Positions 18,137 to 27,976 of a stretch of 64,000 nucleotides of DNA are shown here, piece after piece. Position numbers and translations under genes: made by a program. This stretch comes from Pseudomonas rhizoryzae (GTDB lineage: Bacteria; Pseudomonadota; Gammaproteobacteria; Pseudomonadales; Pseudomonadaceae), in NCBI RefSeq assembly GCF_005250615.1, contig NZ_SULM01000013.1:108277-172276 (forward strand), in the 5' to 3' direction. Positions within the stretch are counted from its first letter, which is position 1. Every line of letters starts with the position of its first letter. The notes beneath the pieces were generated by a model that saw nothing but the letters and a program-made list of their open reading frames with translations, did no database searches and was not told the DNA's origin.

Positions 18137-19017
18137 CAGCCCTGCTCCTTGCACAGCCGCGCCAGGTACTGGCCGTACCCGGTCTTGCTAAGGGCCTCGG
18201 CCTGCAGCGCCATCTGCTCGCAGGTGATCCAGCCCTTCTGGAAGGCGATCTCTTCGAGACAGGCCACCTTCAGTCCCTGGCGCTTCTCGATGGTCTGCAC
18301 GAAATGACCGGCTTCCAGCAGCGCATCGTGGGTACCGGTATCGAGCCAGGCGAAACCTCGACCCAGCAAGGAGACGTTCAGCGTGCCGCGACGCAGATAC
18401 TCGTTGTTGACGTCGGTGATTTCCAGTTCGCCACGGGGCGAGGGCTTGATGTTGGCGGCGATGTCCAGCACGTCGTTGTCGTAGAAGTACAGCCCCGTTA
18501 CCGCATAGCTGGACTTGGGCTTCTTCGGCTTCTCTTCGATACTCAAGGCCTTGCCCTGGTCATCGAACTCGACCACGCCGAAACGCTCGGGGTCGGCGAC
18601 GTAGTAACCGAAGACCGTGGCGCCCTTCTCCTGGCTGGCCGCCTTGAGCAGCGTTTCGCTGAAGCGCTGGCCGTAGAAGATGTTATCGCCAAGCACCAGG
18701 CAGACATTGTCGTCGCCGACGAATTCGCGGCCGATGATGAAGGCCTGGGCCAAACCATCCGGACTGGGTTGTTCGGCGTAGCTCAGTTGCATGCCGAACT
18801 GGCTGCCGTCACCGAGCATGCGCTGGAAACCGGGCAGATCGGCCGGCGTGGAGATGACCAGCACTTCCCGGATACCGGCCAGCATCAGCACGGACAGCGG
18901 GTAGTAGATCATGGGCTTGTCGTAGATCGGCAGCGATTGCTTGGAAACGCCCAGGGTAATGGGATGCAAACGGGTACCGGAGCCACCGGCCAGCAGAATT
19001 CCCTTGTACTTGCTCAT
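18136..19017 (-). CDS. rmlA: Glucose-1-phosphate thymidylyltransferase RmlA
   Basis: RmlA activates glucose-1-phosphate with dTTP, opening the dTDP-rhamnose pathway. The start at [12 protein letters not shown] gives 293 residues, the family length; a 44-codon upstream extension is basic and unlike the family. Motifs: [20 protein letters not shown] (nucleotide binding), [20 protein letters not shown] and EKPKKPKS. It overlaps rmlC by one base. Confidence 0.96.
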   Translation of the reverse strand: MSKYKGILLAGGSGTRLHPITLGVSKQSLPIYDKPMIYYPLSVLMLAGIREVLVISTPADLPGFQRMLGDGSQFGMQLSYAEQPSPDGLAQAFIIGREFVGDDNVCLVLGDNIFYGQRFSETLLKAASQEKGATVFGYYVADPERFGVVEFDDQGKALSIEEKPKKPKSSYAVTGLYFYDNDVLDIAANIKPSPRGELEITDVNNEYLRRGTLNVSLLGRGFAWLDTGTHDALLEAGHFVQTIEKRQGLKVACLEEIAFQKGWITCEQMALQAEALSKTGYGQYLARLCKEQG

Positions 19018-19088
19018 GGCAATCGTCCTCTGAAAATTGACTGTCGCTGTCGGTCGGACACGCCGTACGCGTGTCCGAGATCGGATCG

Positions 19089-20153
19089 TTAAACGGCTTC
19101 GCCGAGACGTTCGAGACGATAGGCACCGGACAGTACCCGCTGCCACCACTCTCGATTGTTCAGGTACCAGGTGACGGTCTTGCGCATACCGGTCTCGAAG
19201 GTCTCTTCCGGCGTCCAGCCCAGTTCGCGGCCGATCTTGCTGGCATCGATCGCGTATCTCATGTCATGACCGGGACGATCCTTGACGAAGGTGATGAGGT
19301 CGCGATAACGCTCGACACCGGCGGGTTTCTGCGGTTCCAGCTCTTCCAGCAGGTCGCAGATGGTCTCGACGACCTGCAGGTTGCGCTTCTCGTTGTGGCC
19401 ACCGATGTTATAGGTCTCGCCGACCTCACCCTGGGTCACCACGGTGTACAGAGCCCGGGCATGGTCTTCGACGAACAGCCAGTCACGCACCTGCGAACCA
19501 TCGCCGTAGACCGGCAGCGGCTTGCCGTGGATGGCATTGAGAATGACGTGGGGGATCAGCTTCTCGGGGAAGTGATAGGGGCCGTAGTTGTTCGAGCAGT
19601 TGGTCACCAGTACCGGCAGCCCGTAGGTCCGACCCCAGGCACGCACCAGGTGGTCGCTGCCGGCCTTGCTCGCGGAGTAGGGCGAGCTGGGCGCATAGGG
19701 AGTGGTCTCGGTGAAGAGATCATCGGTGCCATGCAGGTCACCATAGACCTCGTCGGTGGAAATGTGATGGAAACGGAACGCCGCCTTGGCTTCCGGCGCC
19801 AGGCCGTTCCAGTAGGCGCGGGTCACTTCCAGCATGACACCGGTACCCACCACGTTGGTCTGGATGAAGGCGGCAGGGCCTTCGATGGAGCGGTCCACGT
19901 GGGACTCGGCAGCCAGGTGCATCACCACGTCAGGTTGGAAGGCGGCGAACACCTTCTGCAGCGCGGAGAAGTCGCAGATGTCCACCTGGTGGAATTCGTA
20001 GCGTTCCGACGTCGATACGTCCGCCAGGGAATCCACGTTACCGGCGTACGTCAGCTTGTCGACGTTGGCAACCTTGCATTGGGTTTCGTTGATAAGAAAA
20101 CGTACTACGGCGGAACCTATGAAACCCGCGCCACCCGTTACCAGTACCTTCAT
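19089..20153 (-). CDS. rmlB: dTDP-glucose 4,6-dehydratase RmlB
   Basis: RmlB converts dTDP-glucose to dTDP-4-keto-6-deoxyglucose with NAD. The 354-residue product shows [12 protein letters not shown] (NAD binding), [21 protein letters not shown] (the catalytic Asp/Glu segment) and [12 protein letters not shown] (YxxxK). It is the first gene of rmlBACD, with 71 bases to rmlA. The 221-base gap upstream, to wbpM, must hold the promoter; I could not assign one with confidence. Confidence 0.97.
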   Translation of the reverse strand: MKVLVTGGAGFIGSAVVRFLINETQCKVANVDKLTYAGNVDSLADVSTSERYEFHQVDICDFSALQKVFAAFQPDVVMHLAAESHVDRSIEGPAAFIQTNVVGTGVMLEVTRAYWNGLAPEAKAAFRFHHISTDEVYGDLHGTDDLFTETTPYAPSSPYSASKAGSDHLVRAWGRTYGLPVLVTNCSNNYGPYHFPEKLIPHVILNAIHGKPLPVYGDGSQVRDWLFVEDHARALYTVVTQGEVGETYNIGGHNEKRNLQVVETICDLLEELEPQKPAGVERYRDLITFVKDRPGHDMRYAIDASKIGRELGWTPEETFETGMRKTVTWYLNNREWWQRVLSGAYRLERLGEAV

Positions 20154-20374
20154 CCTGAATCCTGCCTATATCGATTTGCACATCATCCTGCCCGGACCTG
20201 TGGGCAAGACATCGGAGGACGGCGCAGCCATCCCTGGCCTGGGACGTCGGCCAACGCCGTACGCCCAAAGACCTGAGTTAAACATTGGCAAAAAAGGAAA
20301 GTTCAGCGGAATGGCGGGAGGTTGCCGCTTCTGTGCTCGGCTTCAAATACGCAGCTTGCGAAACCGGCGCGGCA

Positions 20375-22357
20375 TCACTCGATGGATCTTTTGCCATGCA
20401 GCCAGTCGACGATGTCACCTTCGGGGCTGTAGCCGGCTACGGTATCGCGCAGCAACTGGCGCACCCGGACATAGTCACCTGCATCGATCGACCGGCTCAA
20501 CTCGACGAGGGCGAGCCTGAAAGCGTCCCAGGCGAGGAAGTCTTCGCTGGCGCGCATGATCTTGGGATGAGAGGTGGGACTGACATCGTCACCGATGAGC
20601 AGCTCTTCATAGAGCTTTTCACCCGGGCGCAAGCCGGTGAATTCGATAGCCACATCGCCATGGGGATTGCTCGGCGAACGCACGCTGAGACCCGACAGCT
20701 TGATCATCTGCTCGGCCAGCTCCACGATCCGCACCGGCTCGCCCATGTCCAGCACGAAGACGTCACCGCCCTCACCCATCGCCCCGGCCTGGATGACCAG
20801 TTGCGCCGCCTCGGTGATGGTCATGAAGAAACGGGTGATCTTGGGATGGGTGACGGTGACCGGACCACCCTTGCGGATCTGGGTGCGGAATAAGGGGATA
20901 ACCGAGCCGGAAGAACCCAGCACGTTGCCGAACCTCACCATGGTGAAACGGGTTCGATTGACCTGGTGGATGCCGTCGGTCTGCCCATGCAGCACGGGCG
21001 CCGCCTCGCGACTGAGCGCCTGCAGGATCATCTCGGCCAAGCGTTTGGTACTGCCCATGATGTTGGTGGGGCGTACCGCCTTGTCGGTGGAAATCAGGAC
21101 GAAGCTGGTCACCCCGGCCTGGATGGCTGCCTGGGCGGCATTGAGCGTCCCCAGGACGTTATTGCCGAACCCCTCGGCGATGTTGTGCTCGACCATGGGC
21201 ACATGCTTGTAGGCCGCCGCATGATAGACGGTAGCCACCTTCCAATGGCGCATGACCTGCAGCAGCAACGGCGCGTTGCGGATTGAGCCCAGGACGGGCA
21301 CCAGGGTGACCGGCAGCGCTTCCCGTTGAATATAGGCGTCCAGCTCGCGATGGATGCTGTAGAGGTTGAATTCGGCGTGATCGAGCAAGATCAGGGTGAG
21401 GGGCTTCTGGCCAATGATCTGCCGACACAGCTCGGCACCGATGGACCCCCCTGCCCCCGTCACCATCACCACCTGTTGGGTAATGCAGCGCGCGAACAGC
21501 TCAGGGCGGGGAGCGACCGGATCGCGTCCCAGCAGGTCGGCGATATCCACTTCCTGAAGATCATCCACCTGCACCTTGCCGCAGGCCAGATCGCTGATTC
21601 GCGGTACGGTCCTGACATGTAGCGGGTAAGGCTCCAGCAGACTCAACACCTCACGGCGGCGCGACCGGGTAGCCGACGGAATGGCCAGGAGAATCTCCTC
21701 GGCACCGCTTTCATCGATCATCTGCTGGATGTGCTTAGGGGTATAGACCTTGAGACCGGCGATGATGCGGTTGGCAATGCTCTTGTCGTCATCGATGAAG
21801 GCGACTGGACGCATGGCCCGCCCCATGCGCAAGGCCGCGACCAATTGATTGCCCGCCGACCCTGCGCCATAGATGGCGACACGCGGCAGCTCATCCGGCT
21901 GCTTGATAAAGGGCACCGTGATGGCGCGATACCAGTCGCCCAGGAAGTACTGACGCAAGGCCAGGCGCAGACCACCGATCAGGATCAGGCTGACGATCCA
22001 GTAATTGAAGATCATCGAGCGCGGCACGATCTCCGGCAGATCGCGATACCAGTAGATGACCACGGACAACAACAGCGTCGACAGGGTGACGGCCTTGGCG
22101 ATGGCGATCAGGGCATCGTTGCCCAGATAGCGCATTACCGCACGGTACATGCCGAAGCGAATGAACAGGGGAATGGCGATGGCCGGCGCGGTGAGGAACA
22201 ACCAGGCGTGCCCGCTGAGTGGCTCGATCATCTGCATGGAGCCCAGTCGCAGATAGAATGCCAGCCACAGAGAGATCCAGATGAGCAGAAGATCCACCGC
22301 GACCTGGATGACCCTCTTCGTACGGCGATTCAGCTTGACCAGATGGTCACGCAACAT
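20375..22357 (-). CDS. wbpM: Membrane nucleotide-sugar 4,6-dehydratase, WbpM family
   Basis: WbpM-type enzymes convert UDP-GlcNAc to the 4-keto-6-deoxy precursor of QuiNAc/FucNAc for O-antigen. The 660-residue product has four membrane helices in residues 18-135, a first Rossmann domain (AIYGAGSAGNQLV near 162), and a catalytic short-chain domain with TGAGGSIGAEL at about 300-310, STDKAVRPTN at about 423-432 (the Thr-Asp-Lys active-site segment of this family) and Lys438 in GSTKRLAE. The length equals that of P. aeruginosa WbpM. It lies directly after wbpL, as in other Pseudomonas O-antigen loci. Confidence 0.95.
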   Translation of the reverse strand: MLRDHLVKLNRRTKRVIQVAVDLLLIWISLWLAFYLRLGSMQMIEPLSGHAWLFLTAPAIAIPLFIRFGMYRAVMRYLGNDALIAIAKAVTLSTLLLSVVIYWYRDLPEIVPRSMIFNYWIVSLILIGGLRLALRQYFLGDWYRAITVPFIKQPDELPRVAIYGAGSAGNQLVAALRMGRAMRPVAFIDDDKSIANRIIAGLKVYTPKHIQQMIDESGAEEILLAIPSATRSRRREVLSLLEPYPLHVRTVPRISDLACGKVQVDDLQEVDIADLLGRDPVAPRPELFARCITQQVVMVTGAGGSIGAELCRQIIGQKPLTLILLDHAEFNLYSIHRELDAYIQREALPVTLVPVLGSIRNAPLLLQVMRHWKVATVYHAAAYKHVPMVEHNIAEGFGNNVLGTLNAAQAAIQAGVTSFVLISTDKAVRPTNIMGSTKRLAEMILQALSREAAPVLHGQTDGIHQVNRTRFTMVRFGNVLGSSGSVIPLFRTQIRKGGPVTVTHPKITRFFMTITEAAQLVIQAGAMGEGGDVFVLDMGEPVRIVELAEQMIKLSGLSVRSPSNPHGDVAIEFTGLRPGEKLYEELLIGDDVSPTSHPKIMRASEDFLAWDAFRLALVELSRSIDAGDYVRVRQLLRDTVAGYSPEGDIVDWLHGKRSIE

Positions 22358-22367
22358 ATCAGTGTCC

Positions 22368-23417
22368 CTAATCCTCGAGTCCGCTGGACTGCGCAGCCGT
22401 AGCTACCTCATCGGTCCCAGCATTGTATCGAAGGGCCAGGCAAAGCAAGGGCCCATAGGCGAGCAATAAACCTAGTATGGCACCTAAATGTCCTACTCCC
22501 ACCAGCAAAGCGATAGGTAACAGCCAGCACAGGTTGATAACCAGTACCGCCAGGGTCACTGAGCGATGCGTTCCATGTCGACGTGATGCCCACTGGTAGG
22601 CATGGGTACGATGGGCTTCGTAAGGCTTCTTGCCACGGCTCAGCCGCCGCAGCAAGGTCCAGGTCGCGTCCACGACGAAGACCGCCAGAAGGATCAGCCA
22701 GGCCCAGAACAGTGACAGTTGGGCCATGGCGGCTTGCAAGGACAGGACGCCCAGGATCAGGCCCAGGAATCCACTCCCCACGTCGCCCATGAAGATTCGT
22801 GCCGGTGGGAAATTCCAGAGCAGGAAACCACCGACGGCCGCAGCCAAGAGCAACGGCGCGCCCAATAGACCTGGATAGCCCGTCACCCCGTAGATCAGCG
22901 CCATGCCCAGGCAGGCGGTCAAGGCCTCGACCGCCGCGATACCATCGATGCCATCCATGAAATTGTAGAGATTCAGCAGCCAGACCAGATAGAACGCACC
23001 CAGCAGCAGAATCAGCCATGCGGGCAGCCCGGTCATACCGGCCAGGACGGTGGGCAGCACACCGTAGCCACCCAATCCCAGCAAGGCCACCAGCGCCGCC
23101 ACGAAATGGCCGAGCAGCCGCCATCCGGCACCGACGTGGCGGTGATCATCGACGAAGCCCAGGGTCGCCACCAGCAACCCCGCTCCTACCAGCACGGCAC
23201 AGGAAGACGTCTCGAGCAGCCCCAGCTTTTGCAGCACCAGGCAACCGAGCAGGAACACCACGACGAAGGCCAGTCCGCCCCCGCGAGGCGTCGGCACCTG
23301 GTGCGAGCTGCGCGCATTGGGCTCGTCGAGCAGACCGCCAGATAGGGCATAGCGGCGCAGCGCCGCCGTGCCCAGCCAGCTACCGCAAAGCGCAGCGACC
23401 AGCAGCACGAGCATCAT
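22368..23417 (-). CDS. wbpL: Undecaprenyl-phosphate sugar transferase, WbpL/WecA family
   Basis: This initiating glycosyltransferase transfers an N-acetylated 6-deoxysugar phosphate to undecaprenyl phosphate at the inner membrane. The ATG at 23417 overlaps the upstream epimerase stop by four bases and gives 349 residues; the longer open frame upstream is antisense-like and rejected. It has about ten membrane helices, the family motifs NARSSHQVPTPRGGG, NLYNFMDGIDGIAA and GDVGSGFLGL, and a C-terminal cytoplasmic His motif in RTHAYQWASRR. Specificity (FucNAc or QuiNAc) cannot be read off. Confidence 0.94.
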   Translation of the reverse strand: MMLVLLVAALCGSWLGTAALRRYALSGGLLDEPNARSSHQVPTPRGGGLAFVVVFLLGCLVLQKLGLLETSSCAVLVGAGLLVATLGFVDDHRHVGAGWRLLGHFVAALVALLGLGGYGVLPTVLAGMTGLPAWLILLLGAFYLVWLLNLYNFMDGIDGIAAVEALTACLGMALIYGVTGYPGLLGAPLLLAAAVGGFLLWNFPPARIFMGDVGSGFLGLILGVLSLQAAMAQLSLFWAWLILLAVFVVDATWTLLRRLSRGKKPYEAHRTHAYQWASRRHGTHRSVTLAVLVINLCWLLPIALLVGVGHLGAILGLLLAYGPLLCLALRYNAGTDEVATAAQSSGLED

Positions 23418-24388
23418 GCCGAGGTCCCCATACGCGCCCGTTGCGCGCCCAACGCCCGCAGTGCAGTGCGGGCCGAAACCGGCGGCTGCCAGCCCAGCAG
23501 GCTCTTGGTGGGCTGGATGTCGACCTGCAACGATCCACAGAGTCGCTGAGCCACCTCGGCACGCCCCAGCAGACGTGCACACCCTTCGAGCCAACTGACG
23601 GGGATGGGGATCAGCCGGGCTTTCTTGCCCAGCCCATCCCCTAGTAGCTCGAGCAATTCGGCGGTGGAGACATCTTCGTCGTCACTGACCAGCAGGATGG
23701 CACCCGCCGCCTGGGGCGCCTCGACGCACAGGCTCAGGAGGTCGAGCAGATTTTCCACGGCCAGCAGGCTACGACGGTTATGCCTGACACCACCGAGCGG
23801 CAGCGGTACGCCGCGGGCCAGGGTATCCAGCAGCTTGGCCACATTGGCCTTCACCCCGGGACCATAGATCAGCGGCGGACGAACGATGACCACTTCCAGC
23901 CCGGTCTCGGCCATAAGCGCCAATAGTTGCTGCTCGGCTGCGGCTTTGGAGCGGGCATAGGCATCGGAAGGTTGGGGCTGATCGTCGGCGCGGAATGGAC
24001 GCCCTGGAAGGGTCCAGTCGCCATTCACCTTGATACTGCTGACGAAGATGAAGCGGCGAACCCCTGCGGCCACGGCATCCTGCGCCAGCTTAAGGGTCGC
24101 CGCTCGATTCACCTCGTCATAGCGTCTTTCGCTGGCGACTCCTGGCACTTCACCCAGCTGATGCACGCGAGCGGCGAGATGGATGACGGTATCCACGCCT
24201 GATAAAGGCTGTGACCAGTCGGTATCGGCGGACAGCTCGCGGATAACCGTGGTAGACCCGCTCTGGAGCGTCGAGTCCGAAGACTGCCGATAGGCTGCAA
24301 CTACCTGGCAACCCCTGTCACGCAAATGCTTGACCAGGGCCGTACCCACAAATCCACCCGCTCCCGTCACCAGAATCTTGCGTTCCAT
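23414..24388 (-). CDS. NAD-dependent sugar epimerase/reductase (WbpV/WbpK type)
   Basis: An extended short-chain enzyme of 324 residues, likely reducing or epimerising the 4-keto sugar made by WbpM. It shows VTGAGGFVGTALV at the N-terminus, IHLAARVHQLGE, SSIKVNGD and YARSKAAAEQQL (YxxxK), and PPLIYGPGVKAN. In P. aeruginosa serotypes the gene before wbpL is wbpV or wbpK, both of this type; the sequence does not let me choose. An in-frame TTG one codon earlier is possible. There is no strong ribosome site. It is the only sugar-modifying gene left upstream of wbpL. Confidence 0.85.
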   Translation of the reverse strand: MERKILVTGAGGFVGTALVKHLRDRGCQVVAAYRQSSDSTLQSGSTTVIRELSADTDWSQPLSGVDTVIHLAARVHQLGEVPGVASERRYDEVNRAATLKLAQDAVAAGVRRFIFVSSIKVNGDWTLPGRPFRADDQPQPSDAYARSKAAAEQQLLALMAETGLEVVIVRPPLIYGPGVKANVAKLLDTLARGVPLPLGGVRHNRRSLLAVENLLDLLSLCVEAPQAAGAILLVSDDEDVSTAELLELLGDGLGKKARLIPIPVSWLEGCARLLGRAEVAQRLCGSLQVDIQPTKSLLGWQPPVSARTALRALGAQRARMGTSA

Positions 24389-24477
24389 CAATACCGTGCG
24401 CCAATCCAGTCAGACAAGGGGCGCTCATGGTAAGACATTGCCCCGCAGGGGCCTAGCGATGCAAAAACAGCGGGTAT

Positions 24478-24508
24478 AAAAAAGCCCACCAGCCAGAGGC
24501 TGATGGGC
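24478..24508 (-). terminator. Intrinsic terminator of the small membrane-protein gene
   Basis: On the minus strand a GC-rich hairpin (GCCCATCAGCC, loop, GGCTGGTGGGC) is followed by six T residues. It sits 20 bases beyond the stop codon of the 73-residue gene and isolates it from the O-antigen genes. Confidence 0.85.
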
Positions 24509-24528
24509 CAGAAAACGACTGCTGAGCG

Positions 24529-24750
24529 TTACAGGCTCTTGGCGGCCACCGGCACTTCGGCAGCCTGCATACGGGCTACCGGCTGAGCGACATAGTGGCG
24601 CGAAAAATTCTCGATGCGCTGGGCGGGCTGCAGGAAGAGCGCAACCAACCAGCTACCGGCCAGAGCGGCGACGGCGAGGAAAGGGTGACCGAGTTGCATG
24701 CTGGTGAAGCAGGCAGCGATACCGATCCAGATGAAAAGATAGTGGCGCAT
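24529..24750 (-). CDS. Small hypothetical membrane protein
   Basis: A 73-residue product that I do not recognise. It has two hydrophobic stretches, LFIWIGIAACFTSMQL (about 5-20) and PFLAVAALAGSWLVALFLQP (about 23-42), then a soluble tail rich in Ala, Val and Gln. A monocistronic arrangement is suggested by the AT-rich gap before it and the intrinsic terminator after it. The upstream GAGGAAGTTGTC gives a ribosome site for the ATG. It occupies the place between ihfB and the sugar genes where chain-length regulator genes are found in some P. aeruginosa strains, but it does not look like Wzz. Confidence 0.75.
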   Translation of the reverse strand: MRHYLFIWIGIAACFTSMQLGHPFLAVAALAGSWLVALFLQPAQRIENFSRHYVAQPVARMQAAEVPVAAKSL

Positions 24751-24995
24751 GACAACTTCCTCACTCGGAGTGGACTACGAGGTCACCCAAGACCTTATGT
24801 GAGCGAAGTCTCATACAAAAATCAGAACCCGTCTACAAAAATATCAAAAAGGCTTGACTTTTTTTGTAAACGTCAAAATTCCGATATGAATCTAAGCGGA
24901 AACGCTTTTTTGACGACAGCAGGAAAAATACGAAAATCAATAAAATCAGAAACTTGGCAAGCATCGACAAAGTGATAGCGGAAACAACGTCGGCT

Positions 24996-25283
24996 TTATG
25001 GCTCCAGCTCGTTGACCCTATCTCTTAGCTCTTTACCTGGCTTGAAGTGCGGTACGAACTTTCCATCCAACAGGACCGACTCTCCGGTCTTGGGATTGCG
25101 CCCGGTTCGCGGTGCACGATAGTGCAGGGAGAAGCTACCGAATCCCCTGATTTCGATGCGATCACCCGTGGAGAGCGCCTGAGCCATTTGCTCCAGCATG
25201 GTCTTGATCGCCAGTTCGACGTCCCTGGACGACAACTGCCCCTGGTAGGAAACGATGCGCTCGATCAACTCCGACTTGGTCAT
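24996..25283 (-). CDS. ihfB: Integration host factor beta subunit
   Basis: IhfB pairs with IhfA to bend DNA at sigma-54 promoters, recombination sites and origins. The start [10 protein letters not shown] gives 95 residues and is preceded by AAGGAAAAATCC; a seven-codon longer form lacks such a site. The DNA-binding arm shows [21 protein letters not shown], including the Pro at the tip that intercalates DNA. It follows rpsA as in most gammaproteobacteria. IHF would also serve the sigma-54 flagellar promoters of this window. Confidence 0.97.
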   Translation of the reverse strand: MTKSELIERIVSYQGQLSSRDVELAIKTMLEQMAQALSTGDRIEIRGFGSFSLHYRAPRTGRNPKTGESVLLDGKFVPHFKPGKELRDRVNELEP

Positions 25284-25425
25284 GGATTTTTCCTTCGTTA
25301 TCAAGCGGCTAGATCACCTCTGAGAACTTTTAGCACGCTGACCGATTTTTGAAAAGTCAAGCCAGCAGCTTTTGCCCCTACCAACTTTTTGCGCTTCGTA
25401 GCGATCAACCGTGTTTTTCGCAGGC

Positions 25426-25451
25426 AAAAAAAAGCGACCCCGAAGGGTCGC
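25426..25451 (-). terminator. Intrinsic terminator after rpsA
   Basis: The minus strand carries GCGACCC-TTCG-GGGTCGC followed by eight T residues, a perfect seven-base stem with a stable TTCG loop, starting about 20 bases after the rpsA stop codon. Some readthrough to ihfB remains possible. Confidence 0.93.
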
Positions 25452-25469
25452 CTTTCTTCAAGCTCGAAC

Positions 25470-27149
25470 TTAGTTCTGGCTTTCCATCTGCGCCTTGATA
25501 AGGTCGCCGATGGTGGTGGGGCCAGCAGCAGGCTCTTGCTTGCTACGCAGGGAGCTCATGGCTTCCTTCTCGTCGTCGACGTCCTTGGACTTGACGGAGA
25601 GGCTGATCACGCGGCTCTTGCGATCGATGCTGATGATCTTGGCTTCGACTTCGTCGCCTTCCTTCAGCACGTTACGGGCGTCTTCGACGCGATCACGGCT
25701 GATTTCGGACGCCTTCAGGACGCCTTCGATCTCGTTGCCCAGGCTGATGACAGCGCCCTTGGCATCGACTTCCTTGACGGTACCGCGCACGATGGTGCCT
25801 TTCTCGTTCAGGGAGGCGTAGTTGGAGAACGGATCGTCTTCCAGCTGCTTGATACCCAGGGAGATGCGCTCGCGCTCGGGGTCGACCGACAGGATCACGG
25901 TGTCCAGCTCGTCACCCTTCTTGAAGCGACGCACGGCTTCTTCGCCGGTTTCGTTCCAGGAGATGTCGGACAGGTGTACCAGGCCGTCGATGCCGCCTTC
26001 CAGACCAATGAAGATACCGAAATCGGTGATCGATTTGATGGTGCCGGAGATGCGGTCGCCCTTGTTGAACTGACCCGAGAACTCTTCCCACGGGTTAGCG
26101 CGGCACTGCTTGATGCCCAGGGAGATACGACGACGCTCTTCGTCGATATCCAGGACCATGACTTCCACTTCGTCGCCGACCTGAACGACCTTGGACGGGT
26201 GGATGTTCTTGTTGGTCCAGTCCATTTCGGACACGTGCACCAGGCCTTCCACGCCCTCTTCCAGCTCGGCGAAGCAGCCGTAGTCGGTGAGGTTGGTGAC
26301 ACGCGCCTGAACGCGGGTGCCTTCCGGGTAACGGGCCTTGATGGCGACCCACGGATCTTCGCCCAGCTGCTTCAGACCCAGGGAGACGCGGTTGCGCTCG
26401 CGGTCGAACTTCAGCACCTTGACGTCGATCTCGTCGCCGACGTTGACGATTTCCGACGGATGCTTGATGCGCTTCCAGGCCATGTCGGTGATGTGCAGCA
26501 GGCCGTCTACGCCGCCCAGGTCGACGAACGCACCGTAGTCGGTGAGGTTCTTGACGATACCCTTGACTTGCTGGCCTTCCTGCAGGGATTCCAGCAGAGC
26601 TTCACGCTCGGCGCTATTCTCGGCTTCCAGGACGCTACGACGGGAAACGACAACGTTGTTGCGCTTCTGGTCCAGCTTGATGACCTTGAACTCGAGTTCC
26701 TTGCCTTCCAGGTGAGTGGTGTCACGCACCGGACGGACGTCGACCAGGGAGCCCGGCAGGAACGCGCGGATACCGCTGACGTCGACGGTGAAACCGCCCT
26801 TGACCTTGCCGTTGATGACACCCTTGACCACTTCGTCGGCGCTGAACGCTGCTTCCAGGACCAGCCAGGACTCGGCGCGCTTGGCCTTTTCGCGAGACAC
26901 TTTGGTTTCGCCGAAACCGTCTTCAACGGCATCCAGGGCCACGTGGACTTCGTCGCCCACGTTGATGGTCAGCTCGCCTTGTTCGTTGTAGAACTGCTCG
27001 AGCGGAACCAGGCCTTCGGATTTCAGGCCGGTGTCGACCACAACCCAGTCACCATCGATGGACACCACGGTACCCGTGATGATGGCACCCGGTTGCATGT
27101 CGAGGGATTTCAGACTTTCTTCAAAGAGTTCTGCGAAGCTTTCGCTCAT
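25470..27149 (-). CDS. rpsA: 30S ribosomal protein S1
   Basis: S1 binds mRNA leaders and delivers them to the 30S subunit. The 559-residue protein has six S1 OB-fold repeats, seen as recurring segments such as [99 protein letters not shown] and a degenerate last one. The length is the family norm. A 675-codon antisense open frame over it is a composition artefact. The 140-base leader holds a stem-loop and a 12-base direct repeat, in keeping with S1 autoregulation known in E. coli. Confidence 0.98.
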   Translation of the reverse strand: MSESFAELFEESLKSLDMQPGAIITGTVVSIDGDWVVVDTGLKSEGLVPLEQFYNEQGELTINVGDEVHVALDAVEDGFGETKVSREKAKRAESWLVLEAAFSADEVVKGVINGKVKGGFTVDVSGIRAFLPGSLVDVRPVRDTTHLEGKELEFKVIKLDQKRNNVVVSRRSVLEAENSAEREALLESLQEGQQVKGIVKNLTDYGAFVDLGGVDGLLHITDMAWKRIKHPSEIVNVGDEIDVKVLKFDRERNRVSLGLKQLGEDPWVAIKARYPEGTRVQARVTNLTDYGCFAELEEGVEGLVHVSEMDWTNKNIHPSKVVQVGDEVEVMVLDIDEERRRISLGIKQCRANPWEEFSGQFNKGDRISGTIKSITDFGIFIGLEGGIDGLVHLSDISWNETGEEAVRRFKKGDELDTVILSVDPERERISLGIKQLEDDPFSNYASLNEKGTIVRGTVKEVDAKGAVISLGNEIEGVLKASEISRDRVEDARNVLKEGDEVEAKIISIDRKSRVISLSVKSKDVDDEKEAMSSLRSKQEPAAGPTTIGDLIKAQMESQN

Positions 27150-27179
27150 GTTTATACCTGTTGTATGGATACCCGATGT

Positions 27180-27235
27180 ATCCGGCTACCGCATGACCAG
27201 CCCATGCGGGGTGAGTGGTTACCATCCGGCTACCG
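27180..27235 (-). promoter_or_regulatory. rpsA leader with direct repeat and stem-loop
   Basis: The 12-mer ATCCGGCTACCG occurs twice, 44 bases apart (27180-27191 and 27224-27235). Between the copies lies a hairpin with arms CCGCATG and CATGCGG (27189-27209). All of it falls in the 5' leader of rpsA. S1 is autoregulated through leader structure in E. coli; a similar role here is inference. Confidence 0.4.
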
Positions 27236-27289
27236 GGATGCGACTGGTTCCCGGCAGCTTTCACCGACGACTCGGATGAGTCTCGGCCT

Positions 27290-27976
27290 TCATCCCGCCA
27301 GGTCGCGCTCGGCGGCCAAGGTCAGGATGCGTTCCAATACCTGTTGTATGGAGAGATGCGTGGAATCCAGCACGACGGCATCGTCGGCGGGCTTGAGCGG
27401 AGCGACGCTACGCTGACTATCGCGGGCGTCCCGCTCACGGATCTCTTCCAGGAGGGCAGGCAAGCTAACATTTTCGCCCTTCTGCTTCAACTGAAGATAG
27501 CGTCTCTGCGCCCTTTCCTCGGCACCGGCGGTCAGAAAGATCTTCAGCTCGGCGTCCGGAAACACCACGGTGCCCATGTCGCGACCGTCGGCCACCAGGC
27601 CGGGGGCTTCGCGGAAGGCCTGCTGGCGCTGCAACAGGGCGTCGCGTACGACCGGCAGGGTGGCGACCTGGGAGGCGCCGGCACCGACTTCCTCGGTGCG
27701 GATGACGTCGGTGACGTCTTCGCCTTCGAGGATGATGCGCTGGCCGTGTTCATGACCGGCGAGGAACTGGACGTCCAGATGGGCGGCCAGCAGCTTGAGC
27801 GATTCCTCGTTGGTGTAGTCGACCCCATGGTTGCGGGCGGCGAAGGCCAGCAGGCGATAGAGCGCACCAGAATCCAGCAGATTCCAGCCGAGCTGACGGG
27901 CGACCAGCGCCGCGAGGGTGCCCTTCCCCGAACCGCCGGGGCCATCGAGGGTGATGACGGGTGCGGTACTGCTCAT
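27290..27976 (-). CDS. cmk: Cytidylate kinase
   Basis: Cmk phosphorylates CMP and dCMP to the diphosphates. The start [13 protein letters not shown] gives 228 residues and overlaps the tyrA stop by four bases; the 77-codon upstream extension is out-of-frame tyrA. It has the P-loop [14 protein letters not shown] at about residues 10-22 and [15 protein letters not shown]. It is placed before rpsA, as in E. coli and Pseudomonas. Confidence 0.97.
   Translation of the reverse strand: MSSTAPVITLDGPGGSGKGTLAALVARQLGWNLLDSGALYRLLAFAARNHGVDYTNEESLKLLAAHLDVQFLAGHEHGQRIILEGEDVTDVIRTEEVGAGASQVATLPVVRDALLQRQQAFREAPGLVADGRDMGTVVFPDAELKIFLTAGAEERAQRRYLQLKQKGENVSLPALLEEIRERDARDSQRSVAPLKPADDAVVLDSTHLSIQQVLERILTLAAERDLAG

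Noticed and set aside
25389..27416. 675-codon plus-strand open frame
   Set aside because: It is the exact antisense of rpsA, with repeated motifs mirroring the S1 domains. There is no ribosome site or family resemblance.
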